NCBI RefSeq assembly: GCF_900100715.1
Contig: NZ_FNCA01000004.1
Coordinates: 248,001 to 312,000 of the forward strand
Length of the DNA stretch: 64,000 nt
Direction: 5' to 3'
Origin: Methanolobus vulcani
GTDB taxonomy: Archaea > Halobacteriota > Methanosarcinia > Methanosarcinales > Methanosarcinaceae
Shown here one piece after another: positions 1 to 7,834 of this stretch. Each line of letters starts with the position of its first letter. The first letter of the stretch is position 1. The translations under genes were made by a program, and so were the position numbers. The notes beneath the pieces are model-generated. The model was not told the DNA's origin. It searched no databases and was given only the letters and a program-made list of their open reading frames with translations.

Positions 1-681
1 CTCCATTCCAAGAATGTTTGCATTCATTGCTGCAAGGTCTGGAATGTGTGCAAATATCTCGTCGAACCTGAGTATATAGACACCATCAGGAACGTTGCCG
101 TTGAATATCTTGAAAAGGTCTGAGAACAGGACAATAATACCTGTAAGGAACATTACGTCACCAATCCTGGTTGTCAGGAAAGCCTTCTTTGCTGCTGTTG
201 CAGCAGATGGTTTCTCGAACCAGAATCCGATAAGCAGGTATGAACATACACCCACAAGCTCCCAGCAAACGAAGAGCTGAAGGATGTTGTCTGAAAGGAT
301 CAGACCAAGCATTGAAGCTGTGAACAGTGCTGTCTCGGCAAAGTACCTGGAAGGTGCCTTGTCATGTGACATGTAACCTGTAGAATAGATGTGGATAAGC
401 AGACTTACAAATGTAACCATTGTAAGCATAACTGCTGCCAGTGGATCAACAAGGATACCTATGTTGAGCATGGCAAACCAGCTGTATGACTGACTCACGA
501 CTTCTTCAGGGTTTGCAAGCAGATTCAATGTTATTAATAATGAAATTACGAATGATGTAGCAATTGCTGCTATTGGAATTATTGCACCGCCTGTTGGCAG
601 TTTCTTCCCGAAGAAGAAAGTCAGCACAAAGGCAAGTGCAGGCAGGACCGGAATTAAAAATGCTAAATCTCCTACTGCCAT
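1..681 (-). CDS. fpoL: F420H2 dehydrogenase subunit FpoL (partial, N-terminal 227 residues)
   Basis: This is a NuoL/ND5-type proton-pumping membrane subunit of the F420H2:methanophenazine oxidoreductase. The frame is open from the ATG at 681 to the left edge of the window, so the C-terminal part lies outside. The start reads MAVGDLAFLIPVLPAL and is preceded by the ribosome binding site GAGGTGGT. Visible family signatures include hydrophobic helices from residue 5 onward, STGYMSHD near residue 100, and the helix with FVCWELVGVCSYLLIGFW around 135-153. It lies 2 bp after the fpoK stop codon at the 3' side of the fpo operon. fpoM and fpoN would be expected just outside the window. Confidence 0.95.
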   Translation of the reverse strand, partial: MAVGDLAFLIPVLPALAFVLTFFFGKKLPTGGAIIPIAAIATSFVISLLITLNLLANPEEVVSQSYSWFAMLNIGILVDPLAAVMLTMVTFVSLLIHIYSTGYMSHDKAPSRYFAETALFTASMLGLILSDNILQLFVCWELVGVCSYLLIGFWFEKPSAATAAKKAFLTTRIGDVMFLTGIIVLFSDLFKIFNGNVPDGVYILRFDEIFAHIPDLAAMNANILGME

Positions 682-683
682 TT

Positions 684-986
684 TTACCACCTCAGTATGT
701 TAATATGGTCAAGGCTGATAGTGTCCTTCAATCTGTAAAGGGCCATCAGTATAGCAAAGCCGATTGCTGCTTCACATGCTGCCAGTGCAATGGAGAACAG
801 TGCAAATACCTGCCCTGTAAGATCATGGTGGTAACTTGAGAATGCTACAAGGTTAAGGTTTGCAGCATTAAGCATGAGTTCCACGCACATAAGAATGCGA
901 ATACCACTGCGCTGTGTCATTAGTCCATAAAGACCTATGGAGAATATAATTGCTGAAACAGCAAGATAAAGTGCAATTGGTATCAT
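684..986 (-). CDS. fpoK: F420H2 dehydrogenase subunit FpoK
   Basis: A 100-residue NuoK/ND4L homologue, the usual length for this small antiporter-like membrane subunit. Three transmembrane helices are visible (about residues 2-20, 28-46 and 60-82). Helix 2 carries a glutamate ([17 protein letters not shown]) of the kind conserved in NuoK for proton translocation. The start ATG overlaps the fpoJ2 stop codon (ATGA, 4 bp), so translation is probably coupled. Product and role are clear from sequence and operon position. Confidence 0.96.
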   Translation of the reverse strand: MIPIALYLAVSAIIFSIGLYGLMTQRSGIRILMCVELMLNAANLNLVAFSSYHHDLTGQVFALFSIALAACEAAIGFAILMALYRLKDTISLDHINILRW

Positions 987-1291
987 TTGTTATCATCTCC
1001 TTTTGCCATGTAGATGGCACCCATCAATGCGGACAACAATATGATTGATAGTATTTCGAACGGAACCACAAAATCAGTGAAGATCATCATTCCGATACCC
1101 TGAATATTACTCTGATCAGCAATATTCTGTGGAAGCTGATCCATTGTTGGCCAACTTGTAAATGCAACTGACACAACGATCACGAGCAAGAACAGAAGTG
1201 CAATGATCATTCCAAGTATTCGTGGTTTAAGGTAGTTATACACAGATGTGATAACATCCATTGCTGTAAATGAGATTTCTTTATTCAGCAT
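983..1291 (-). CDS. fpoJ: F420H2 dehydrogenase subunit FpoJ, C-terminal half (FpoJ2)
   Basis: This encodes the second half of a NuoJ/ND6-type subunit, about 102 residues, with two clear transmembrane segments (about 27-47 and 75-95) and a hydrophilic loop between them. The frame extends upstream to a TTG at 1300, but the ATG at 1291 ([12 protein letters not shown]) is the more natural start and overlaps the end of the preceding half-gene by 11 bp. NuoJ is a single protein in bacteria. Splitting into two adjacent genes is known for the Methanosarcina fpo operon, so this is not a broken gene. Confidence 0.9.
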   Translation of the reverse strand: MLNKEISFTAMDVITSVYNYLKPRILGMIIALLFLLVIVVSVAFTSWPTMDQLPQNIADQSNIQGIGMMIFTDFVVPFEILSIILLSALMGAIYMAKGDDNK

Positions 1292-1559
1292 CTGCACCAA
1301 ACCCCTTCTTAGTAAGCATTACAGCGAACAGTATCAGTACACCGACTGCGCCAATGTATACAAGTACCTGGACCACTCCAAGGAACTGAGCATTGAGCAG
1401 TATATAGAAAGCTGCAACAATGAACATTGTTACCACCAGTGCAATGGCTGCTCTGACTACGTCTTTAGCCGTCACTACAAATATTGCGAATAATATCGAT
1501 ACAAGAGCAAGGATCGCAAAGACGATCAATTCAATTACTGTGCCTATTGTGGCGTCCAT
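1281..1559 (-). CDS. fpoJ: F420H2 dehydrogenase subunit FpoJ, N-terminal half (FpoJ1)
   Basis: A 92-residue membrane protein matching the first three helices of NuoJ/ND6 (about residues 6-28, 32-53 and 58-82). It contains the glycine-rich third helix segment QVLVYIGAVGVLILFAVML, which in NuoJ forms the pi-bulge helix near the quinone-coupling axis. It overlaps fpoI by 16 bp upstream and fpoJ2 by 11 bp downstream, a tight translational chain. Together with FpoJ2 it should reconstitute one NuoJ-like subunit in the membrane arm. Confidence 0.93.
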   Translation of the reverse strand: MDATIGTVIELIVFAILALVSILFAIFVVTAKDVVRAAIALVVTMFIVAAFYILLNAQFLGVVQVLVYIGAVGVLILFAVMLTKKGFGADAE

Positions 1560-1987
1560 CTGCTCACCTCTTCACCAGCTTCTTCTTCAGCATTAATGTC
1601 AACTTCCCTTGCCAACATGTCCGGTGTAAAGAGAAGATCCTCATGGTTCCAGCGGATCACACCTGTCAGGTATACCTTTGAACTTTCCAGTGCATCTTTT
1701 GGACACTGGCTGATACAAAGACCACAGAACAAACAGTGACCTATGTCGATCGATGGGAACCATCTCTGCTTATCACTATCTGGGCTTACACGTGCCCTGA
1801 CTATCTTAATACAATTATTGGGACATGTGTTGGCACATATTCCACAGCCTATACATTTTGATTTATCCAGTTTTTGTAAGCCTCTGAATCTGTCTGAAAG
1901 TTTTGTTGGTTCTTCCGGACACATTCTTGTAACAGGAGGACCGAAATAAATATTCTTTACTGCTGTTATGATATTTTTAATAACCAT
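1544..1987 (-). CDS. fpoI: F420H2 dehydrogenase iron-sulfur subunit FpoI
   Basis: A 147-residue NuoI-type ferredoxin subunit with two [4Fe-4S] motifs, CIGCGICANTCPNNC and CLFCGLCISQCPKDA. These carry electrons within the peripheral arm toward the quinone-like acceptor methanophenazine. The frame continues to a TTG at 2017 inside fpoH, but the ATG at 1987 (MVIKNIITAVKNIYFGPP) lies 1 bp beyond the fpoH stop codon and is chosen. The C-terminal tail (DINAEEEAGEEVS) is acidic. Confidence 0.95.
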   Translation of the reverse strand: MVIKNIITAVKNIYFGPPVTRMCPEEPTKLSDRFRGLQKLDKSKCIGCGICANTCPNNCIKIVRARVSPDSDKQRWFPSIDIGHCLFCGLCISQCPKDALESSKVYLTGVIRWNHEDLLFTPDMLAREVDINAEEEAGEEVSRWTPQ

Positions 1988-1988
1988 T

Positions 1989-3017
1989 TTAGTATACCCC
2001 CAGCAGACCAAGTGCAATTACCCATCCAAGGTTAAGGAGGGCCAATGGCAGAAGTTTTTTCCAGCTCAGGTCTACTACCTGATCGATCCTGTACCTTGGA
2101 ACAGCCCATCTAATTGCGATGATACCAAGCATCACCAATGCTACCTTCAGCAGGAAGAAAGCTGTTGGAAGGATTATACCAAGGATAGTTATATTGGTCA
2201 GGAATGCAGGAAGGTTCCATCCACCAAAGAACAATAGTACAACAAGCATTGAACCAAGGATCAGGTGAATATATTCTGCAAAGAAACAGTAACCGAATCT
2301 CATACTTGTATACTCGGTCATCCAACCTGCAATGAGCTCTTCTTCTGACTCGTTCTGGTCAAAGGGAAGACGACCCATATCAGCCATAAGAGCGATGAAG
2401 AATACAATAGCTCCAAGAGGCTGCATAATTACGAACCATAGAGGGCTCTGAGCCTCGGCGATATTTACTATATTCAGTGAACCGGCCATGATAGCCACGC
2501 TCACGACACAGATTCCAAGAGGGACCTCGTATCCTATCATACGTGCGAAGTTCCTGAAAGCTCCGAGAACAGAGAACTTGTTGTTTGCACTGTATGCAAC
2601 CATGAAAATACCGATGATTGAAATTGCGGACATTGCTTCAATATAGAGAACACTTATATCCATCTCGGTTGCAGCGATCACATAACTCTGACCATTTATG
2701 ATTATAGCACCAAAAGGCATTGCAACAAGCATCAGGAAAACTGATCCCATGAGGAGGATCGGTGCTGAAACGAATAATAACCGGTCAGCATTTCTTGGTA
2801 TGATATCTTCTTTCGTGAACAACTTGATAGCATCGGCAGCAAGCTGAAGTAATCCGTGAGGGCCTACCCTCATAGGGCCGTATCTCTGCTGGATATCTGC
2901 AGAGAGTTTACGCTCAAACCAGACAGCTACACAGGCACCACCGAAAACTCCACCCATGATGCATAATCCGAAGATACCCCTTAAAATCGGGTTATAGATT
3001 ATTGCTTCTATATCCAT
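1989..3017 (-). CDS. fpoH: F420H2 dehydrogenase subunit FpoH
   Basis: A NuoH/ND1-type membrane subunit of 342 residues with about eight transmembrane helices. Family signatures include FERKLSADIQQRYGPMRVGP near residue 40 and the acidic loop LPFDQNESEEELIAG, which contributes to the quinone-binding cavity at the junction with the peripheral arm. A GTG at 3026 is also in frame and overlaps the fpoD stop (GTGA). However, AGGTGATC, a near-perfect match to the archaeal anti-Shine-Dalgarno sequence, sits directly before the ATG at 3017, which decides the start. Confidence 0.95.
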   Translation of the reverse strand: MDIEAIIYNPILRGIFGLCIMGGVFGGACVAVWFERKLSADIQQRYGPMRVGPHGLLQLAADAIKLFTKEDIIPRNADRLLFVSAPILLMGSVFLMLVAMPFGAIIINGQSYVIAATEMDISVLYIEAMSAISIIGIFMVAYSANNKFSVLGAFRNFARMIGYEVPLGICVVSVAIMAGSLNIVNIAEAQSPLWFVIMQPLGAIVFFIALMADMGRLPFDQNESEEELIAGWMTEYTSMRFGYCFFAEYIHLILGSMLVVLLFFGGWNLPAFLTNITILGIILPTAFFLLKVALVMLGIIAIRWAVPRYRIDQVVDLSWKKLLPLALLNLGWVIALGLLGVY

Positions 3018-3022
3018 CGTGA

Positions 3023-4147
3023 TCACCTGTCAACCTCACTGGTACATGTGTCCATACTGCCGGCAATTGCCACAATATCTGCAACTGGTACTCCTTTAAG
3101 AAGTGGTGGCAGGGTCTGAAGGGTTGGGTACACAGGTCCTCTTACTTTTACACGATACGGTTTGTCTGAGCCATCAGATACCATATAGAATCCCATTTCT
3201 CCTCGTGGATCTTCCACGCGGTGGAATACCTCTCCGGCTGGAACTCTCATTACAGGTGACCTCTTTCCATACGGAGTTCCCTCCGGGAAGAGTGGTCCTG
3301 AAGGAATCTGGTCAAGACACTGCTCGATGATATACATGCTTTCACGCATCTCATCCAGACGTACCTGGATCCTTGCGAAAACATCACCATCGGTCTGTGT
3401 GCATACCTTGAAATCAAGATCCTCATAAACAAGATAAGGTTCATCCTTTCGAATATCGAAAGCAACACCTGTTGCCCTGAGTGGAGGTCCTGATACTCCA
3501 AGATCCTTTGCAACATCTGCTGTAAGAACTCCTATGCCCTTTGTTCTTGCTTTGTAGATAGCATCGGTCCTGTATAGTTCTTCATAATTGTCAATAGCCT
3601 TTCTCAGGTTTCCAAAGACATATTTTACATCGTCCTTGAATCCGTCAGGAAGGTCGTCCTTTACACCACCATAACGCAGGAAACTGTGTGTGACACGTGC
3701 TCCGGTAACGGAGTCAATAAGAGACATCACATCTTCTCTGTCCCTGATGGTATACATAAACATACTTACAAAGCCTACAAAGGAAGCATATTCCCCCATA
3801 CCTAGCAGGTGGCTCTGTAATCTGGAAAGTTCTTCCATAATTACACGGATATACTGTGCTCTTTCAGGCACCTCAATTCCTGCAAGCTTTTCAACACAAC
3901 CAACATAAGCTTCCTCGTTGGTCATTGCTGCAAGGTAACATATCCTGTCAACAATAGTAATACCCTGAAGATATGTCTTACTTTCAAGAATCTTTTCAAT
4001 TCCTTTGTGAATCCAGCCCATCTCGACCTCAGAGTCCACAACTGTCTCACCCCTAAGTTTTGCATTCAGCCTGAATGGTCCTGGCATCATGGGGTGTTGT
4101 GGTCCAAGGTGTACTATCATTTCAGAAGGTCCAACTGTTTCATCCAT
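3023..4147 (-). CDS. fpoD: F420H2 dehydrogenase subunit FpoD
   Basis: A NuoD/49-kDa-type subunit of 374 residues. It is related to the large subunit of NiFe hydrogenases but lacks the nickel-binding cysteines. Typical signatures are HLGPQHPMMPGPFRLNA near the N-terminus, GWIHKGIEKILE, and the C-terminal end CTSEVDR. With FpoB it forms the methanophenazine-binding pocket next to cluster N2. The ATG at 4147 is 10 bp downstream of the fpoC stop codon. The full family length is present and there is no sign of damage. Confidence 0.96.
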   Translation of the reverse strand: MDETVGPSEMIVHLGPQHPMMPGPFRLNAKLRGETVVDSEVEMGWIHKGIEKILESKTYLQGITIVDRICYLAAMTNEEAYVGCVEKLAGIEVPERAQYIRVIMEELSRLQSHLLGMGEYASFVGFVSMFMYTIRDREDVMSLIDSVTGARVTHSFLRYGGVKDDLPDGFKDDVKYVFGNLRKAIDNYEELYRTDAIYKARTKGIGVLTADVAKDLGVSGPPLRATGVAFDIRKDEPYLVYEDLDFKVCTQTDGDVFARIQVRLDEMRESMYIIEQCLDQIPSGPLFPEGTPYGKRSPVMRVPAGEVFHRVEDPRGEMGFYMVSDGSDKPYRVKVRGPVYPTLQTLPPLLKGVPVADIVAIAGSMDTCTSEVDR

Positions 4148-4157
4148 AATTTAACCC

Positions 4158-4634
4158 TCACACCAAATTCCTTGCTGTCTTGTTGGGGAAGCCTTTGTAA
4201 TCTTTACGCAGTGGCCACTCACCGAGCATCTCTTTCGGAAGTACAAGAGGCTTAAGGTCGGGGTGGTTAAGGTACTTCACACCAAACAATTCGTACGTTT
4301 CTCTTTCGTACCAATTAGCATTCCAGTAAACAGGCACTACAGACTCAACCTCAGGGTTGTCCCTTGGAAGGATGGCCTTCATTGTTAGGATAACCGGGTG
4401 TTCGTAGGAACCTATTACATATATTACTTCGATCTCATTCCTGTCCGGATAGTCAACTCCGAATTCACAGCAGAGGTGTCCGAAAGACAGGTCTTCCTTG
4501 AGGTAGCGGCAAACTTCCACTACATTTTCAGGCTTCACTTTGGCAACGGTCCTGATCTCAGATTCGACATTTGCATCACAGATGTCTTCAGGGAACTTGC
4601 CTGTAAGTGAAGAGATAATAGAATTAGCGTCCAT
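4158..4634 (-). CDS. fpoC: F420H2 dehydrogenase subunit FpoC
   Basis: A NuoC/30-kDa-type hydrophilic subunit of 158 residues, separate from FpoD (some bacteria have NuoCD fusions). The family motif region WYERETYELFGVKYLNHPDL is present around residues 108-127, followed by the characteristic LPLRKDYKG-like end (WPLRKDYKGFP). It is part of the peripheral arm that connects FpoB and FpoD. The preceding gene fpoB ends 9 bp upstream. Confidence 0.95.
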   Translation of the reverse strand: MDANSIISSLTGKFPEDICDANVESEIRTVAKVKPENVVEVCRYLKEDLSFGHLCCEFGVDYPDRNEIEVIYVIGSYEHPVILTMKAILPRDNPEVESVVPVYWNANWYERETYELFGVKYLNHPDLKPLVLPKEMLGEWPLRKDYKGFPNKTARNLV

Positions 4635-4643
4635 TTTTTCACC

Positions 4644-5204
4644 TCAGTAATCAGTACCTTTGTCCTTCTTTGCTTCGATCTTTTTCTGAAGCTCAACAAA
4701 ACCCTGAATAAGAGCTTCACATCTTGGAGGACATCCTGGAACAAAAACGTCTACCGGGAAGACATCATCTACATTCTGGTAGGTACTATATGACTCATAG
4801 AATGGACCACCGCTGATGGCACAGTCTCCAAAACAGATCACCCATTTAGGTGCAGGCATCTGATCCCAGATCCTTTTCAGAGCTGGCAGATATTTTTTTG
4901 TTACGTAACCACTGATGATCATTACATCAGCATGCCTTGGGGAGTTACGTGGAATAATACCAAAACGGTCAGTATCATAGTGAGCCATACCTGTAGCAAG
5001 TAGCTCAACACCGCAACAACCCATTGCATTTACCATAAACCATAATGAATTCTTACGTCCCCAGTTAAGAACATCCTGAATCTTCGTTTTCTTAATGAAA
5101 TCAGCGATAGCGTTTGAGTCTGTAAGCATTGTTCCTGGAACATCGGTATATCCAACATCCAAGACAGCATCTTGTTCGACATTCGTCTGCTCTATTTCAT
5201 CCAT
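4644..5204 (-). CDS. fpoB: F420H2 dehydrogenase subunit FpoB (cluster N2)
   Basis: A NuoB/PSST-type subunit of 186 residues that binds the terminal [4Fe-4S] cluster N2. The adjacent cysteines of the tandem motif (NAMGCCGVELLATG, around residues 59-72) and the downstream cysteines in CFGDCAISGG and VPGCPPRCEAL are all present. It passes electrons to methanophenazine at the FpoB/FpoD interface. The start overlaps the fpoA stop by 13 bp. The N-terminus has a short acidic extension (MDEIEQTNVEQDAV). Confidence 0.96.
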   Translation of the reverse strand: MDEIEQTNVEQDAVLDVGYTDVPGTMLTDSNAIADFIKKTKIQDVLNWGRKNSLWFMVNAMGCCGVELLATGMAHYDTDRFGIIPRNSPRHADVMIISGYVTKKYLPALKRIWDQMPAPKWVICFGDCAISGGPFYESYSTYQNVDDVFPVDVFVPGCPPRCEALIQGFVELQKKIEAKKDKGTDY

Positions 5205-5584
5205 TTAAGAGCCTCCTTCTTGATCAGATAAACGTAGCCAAACAATACAACAAAAATAAAGACAAGCATTTCGACAGTTGCTATAAAATCAATACCATGT
5301 CCCTTGAAGATCGTAGCCCAGGGATAAAGGAAAAGGACTTCAATATCAAAGAGAACAAAAGCAATGGCATAAAGATAATACTCGACATTGAATTGTATCC
5401 TGGCATTTCCTATTGGTAAGGAGCCAGCCTCATATGTCGTGTACTTTGCTGATGCCTTACTCCTCGGACTTAACAATTTAATGATAAGCATTGTCATGGG
5501 AGGCATCACTAGTGCCACAATGAGAATTATTGCAACCGGTATGTAACTATTGGCTATGTTACTAATATCGATTATTCCTGACAT
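5192..5584 (-). CDS. fpoA: F420H2 dehydrogenase subunit FpoA
   Basis: A NuoA/ND3-type membrane subunit of 130 residues with three helices (about 13-33, 72-92 and 100-120). The conserved loop YEAGSLPIGNARIQFNVEYY, equivalent to the switch-prone ND3 loop near the quinone site, sits between helices 1 and 2, and FDIEVLFLYPWA follows in helix 2. It is the first gene of the fpo operon here. Unlike the NADH-linked enzyme there are no NuoEFG genes; electrons enter through FpoF, which is encoded elsewhere in these organisms. Confidence 0.96.
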   Translation of the reverse strand: MSGIIDISNIANSYIPVAIILIVALVMPPMTMLIIKLLSPRSKASAKYTTYEAGSLPIGNARIQFNVEYYLYAIAFVLFDIEVLFLYPWATIFKGHGIDFIATVEMLVFIFVVLFGYVYLIKKEALKWMK

Positions 5585-5951
5585 AAACTATTCTCCTGAA
5601 AGTTATAATGATACATAGACTATTTGTATAAAACACCTTCGTGCGATGGATTATTCAAATAACTACTAAACATGTGCATATAGACAAACAATATCTGTCG
5701 ACATATTTTTCAATAGATAGAGTTCTAATAATTGATAATAATTCATCATATTTAAATTGTCTCAATTAAAATACCGCAGGCTGAAACCCGGCCAAAAACT
5801 ATAATAGGAAAGAGAGTCGGAACTCCGAATAATCTGCACAGGTAAAAAAAGAAAAGAATGAACAAATGATATTAGCATCTACCCATATATTGCATTTTTT
5901 AAATTGCCTCAACTCTTATAGCCAACAATCATTTGACATCACACATTTGTG
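5585..5951 (-). promoter_or_regulatory. Intergenic region with probable fpo operon promoter
   Basis: This is 367 bp of AT-rich sequence between the fpo operon and the upstream zinc-finger gene, both on the minus strand. A TATA-like element (ATTTAAAT, about 5750-5757) would place transcription start near 5728, giving a leader of roughly 140 nt for fpoA. A short palindrome TCGGA-AC-TCCGA lies near 5817-5828. No credible coding sequence was found in the gap. The long leader could allow post-transcriptional control, but that is inference. Confidence 0.4.
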
Positions 5952-6458
5952 TCAAATACTTTTCAATGAGAAATATTTCTTAATCACTGTGTCGCACTCA
6001 GAACAGGAAATAACCATCCAGTCGCCGACATCCCTTCGCGCGTATTTCTCAAATATGGAAGCACCACATTCCGGGCAGACATAATAGTCTTTGAAATAAT
6101 AATGGTAAAAGTGAGGAGTTGCCTCCAACCAGTCAAGTACTCTTTGCATATGCTCGAAATAACGCTTCTTTGAAGGCTGTTCATCTCCATTTTCTAGGGC
6201 ATCATGCACTCTTGCGCTGACATCTTTAGTGTGCTGATCTGATTTCTTCACCAACTTCTTGTAGTCAGAAATGTATTTTGTAGTACTATTGAGATAATTA
6301 AGATAAGCAGCATGGGCTTTCGGTTCACGTTTCCATATTGTTCGAAGGAAATACTCACCCATAACGTCTTCCATAATGTCTGCACAAGTAGTACAGATAT
6401 TATAGCCGTCAAAATGCTTGAAGTCCTGTAGTTCACCACATATCATACAAGTTTCCAT
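5952..6458 (-). CDS. Zinc-finger protein of unknown function
   Basis: A 168-residue soluble protein I do not recognise with certainty. It has two paired-cysteine sites: an N-terminal CMICGEL...CTTCAD (residues 4-24) and a C-terminal CPECGAS...CSEC (about 133-157), consistent with two structural zinc sites or one composite treble-clef site. The middle is helical and rich in charged and aromatic residues (KRYFEHMQRVLDWLEATPHFYHYYF). It lies upstream of fpoA in the same direction, but a 367-bp gap with its own promoter argues against strict co-transcription. The methanogen fpo locus is described as having accessory genes without complex I counterparts (FpoP, FpoO); whether this is one of them cannot be decided here. 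Confidence 0.75.
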   Translation of the reverse strand: METCMICGELQDFKHFDGYNICTTCADIMEDVMGEYFLRTIWKREPKAHAAYLNYLNSTTKYISDYKKLVKKSDQHTKDVSARVHDALENGDEQPSKKRYFEHMQRVLDWLEATPHFYHYYFKDYYVCPECGASIFEKYARRDVGDWMVISCSECDTVIKKYFSLKSI

Positions 6459-6469
6459 ATAATCAACCC

Positions 6470-6886
6470 TTAGAGAGAGCGTGGTGTCATTGCTTCACGT
6501 GTGAACATGATAGGGAAGATATTGAGAACTGCAAGAAGATCACCTTCCCTTATCCTTCCGCTTTCCTGTCCAATAACATAAGCAGAATTAATGACACGTT
6601 CAGTGTCTACTGGTTTTGCACCACCTTTTGCACCGACCTTGATAAGGGAAACAACCGCATGATGTGAAAATGTACATGGAAGTGCCACCATATCAGGATC
6701 CAGATGTATCTCTTTTACATTGACCTTCTTGAATTCACCTGCACGGATTTCCATATCCTCATCAGAGATTACCATTTCCCATTTTGCGCGAGTTGCGATG
6801 GTAAACTCGTACGGTGCAGCCTTAACCTTCTTGGATGTCAATTCCCCATTATCCCTTGAAACTACCTGGATCACTTCTTTCTTCAT
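6470..6886 (-). CDS. DUF22-like archaeal protein
   Basis: A 138-residue protein resembling the archaeal DUF22 family, with the characteristic phrases FTIATRAKWEMVI near the N-terminus and GDLLAVLNIFPI near the C-terminus. No catalytic residues are evident. The frame runs up to 6937, but the ATG at 6886 is preceded by AGGTGAACTT, a good ribosome binding site, and is chosen. It is followed 11 bp later by the zinc-finger gene, so the two probably form an operon. The family has no assigned function that I know of; the family call is from memory of its motifs and is moderately sure. Confidence 0.72.
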   Translation of the reverse strand: MKKEVIQVVSRDNGELTSKKVKAAPYEFTIATRAKWEMVISDEDMEIRAGEFKKVNVKEIHLDPDMVALPCTFSHHAVVSLIKVGAKGGAKPVDTERVINSAYVIGQESGRIREGDLLAVLNIFPIMFTREAMTPRSL

Positions 6887-6916
6887 AAGTTCACCTAAAG
6901 AGAAACTGACATGATG

Positions 6917-6956
6917 ATATATAAAAGTTCGCAACAACTGTCATGAATAATCATGA
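6917..6956 (-). promoter_or_regulatory. Promoter and palindromic element upstream of the DUF22-like gene
   Basis: On the minus strand a TATA box (CTTTTATATATC, about 6917-6928) lies 30-40 bp before the ATG at 6886, implying a very short leader. Just upstream of the TATA box is TCATGA-ATAA-TCATGA (6941-6956), a repeat of a palindromic hexamer. Its position upstream of TATA fits an activator site, perhaps for the neighbouring Lrp-type protein. This is inference from position only. Confidence 0.35.
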
Positions 6957-7043
6957 TATACTCGGCAGAAAATGAACTCGACAAGTATGTGAAAGAAAAC
7001 AAAAACATAAATGTGCTCACACTAGCACGTTATCTGAATTTCA

Positions 7044-7493
7044 TTATTTTTTAAGGATCACACAACTCTTTTCCTTATGGCATTTTGTTGTGAGTATGCT
7101 TTGAGAATCTTTTATACCATCCATGTTGCCCAGTAACTGGAGAACATTTTCTTTCAGAGAATGGATATCAAAGGTTCTCACTTTAAGGAGCAGATCATAA
7201 GGCTCTAGCAATTCATAGACTTCCAGTACGTCCTCGATAGTCTTCAGACGGTTGATTATATTGATTCTCTTACTCTGCTCGATATTAACACCTATGAAAG
7301 TCGTAACATTAAGACCAACTTCATTGGTATCAACTTTAACAGTAAATTCCTTGATAATCCCCGTTTCACGCATTTTCTCAATTCTCTTATGCACAGTGGA
7401 TGTTGCGAGGTCAAGAGCTGTTGCGATCTCAGTGCTGTGCATACGGGAATCTTTGCAAAGGTGTTCTAATATAGCCAGATCAACTTCATCCAT
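7044..7493 (-). CDS. Lrp/AsnC family transcriptional regulator
   Basis: A 149-residue regulator with the classic two-part layout. The N-terminal winged helix-turn-helix spans about residues 1-60 (MDEVDLAILEHLCKDSRMHS, followed by the recognition helix DLATSTVHKRIEKM). The C-terminal RAM/ligand-binding domain covers about 65-140. The length is typical of the family. It is transcribed away from the ferredoxin/flavoprotein pair, and the 180-bp AT-rich gap between them (with TTAGTTAATAATAATAAAT just before its ATG) could hold shared control sites. The ligand cannot be predicted from sequence. Confidence 0.92.
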   Translation of the reverse strand: MDEVDLAILEHLCKDSRMHSTEIATALDLATSTVHKRIEKMRETGIIKEFTVKVDTNEVGLNVTTFIGVNIEQSKRINIINRLKTIEDVLEVYELLEPYDLLLKVRTFDIHSLKENVLQLLGNMDGIKDSQSILTTKCHKEKSCVILKK

Positions 7494-7677
7494 GATAATA
7501 TAATTATTAGTTAATAATAATAAATATTTCCGTTTGAATTCCCAGAAGACAAAAATGTGTGCTATATTGCAAATAATATCATCTAACGTAAATCATCATG
7601 CTTTATAAAACAAAACAAAGAACAATAAGACTTTTTATTCTTGAAAACCTTATACAATGAAATCCGGTGAATGTAAT

Positions 7678-7833
7678 ATGAAAGTAAACAAAAACTGTGT
7701 AGGATGTGGCCAATGTGCTGCTTTTTGTAAATTTGGAGCCATTGAGATCAGAGGAAAAGCAAGTTTTACTTCTGCCTGCATCGAGTGCAGAGCATGTGCC
7801 GCATACTGTCCGGTTAAAGCAATAGAGGCATAG
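7678..7833 (+). CDS. Small dicluster ferredoxin (51 aa)
   Basis: A 51-residue ferredoxin. The protein contains two [4Fe-4S] motifs: CVGCGQCAAFC (with lysine instead of the usual proline after the fourth cysteine) and CIECRACAAYCP. The ATG at 7678 is preceded by GGTGA; an in-frame ATG at 7657 is less well placed. It ends 1 bp before the start of the flavoprotein gene, implying that it delivers electrons to that enzyme. The arrangement parallels the ferredoxin/geranylgeranyl reductase pair at 12.2-13.5 kb. Confidence 0.9.
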   Translation: MKVNKNCVGCGQCAAFCKFGAIEIRGKASFTSACIECRACAAYCPVKAIEA

Positions 7834-7834
7834 G

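Noticed and set aside
983-1559. fpoJ interpreted as a frameshifted pseudogene
   Set aside because: Two-gene fpoJ is the known arrangement in Methanosarcina, and each half has its own start with overlap to the next gene.
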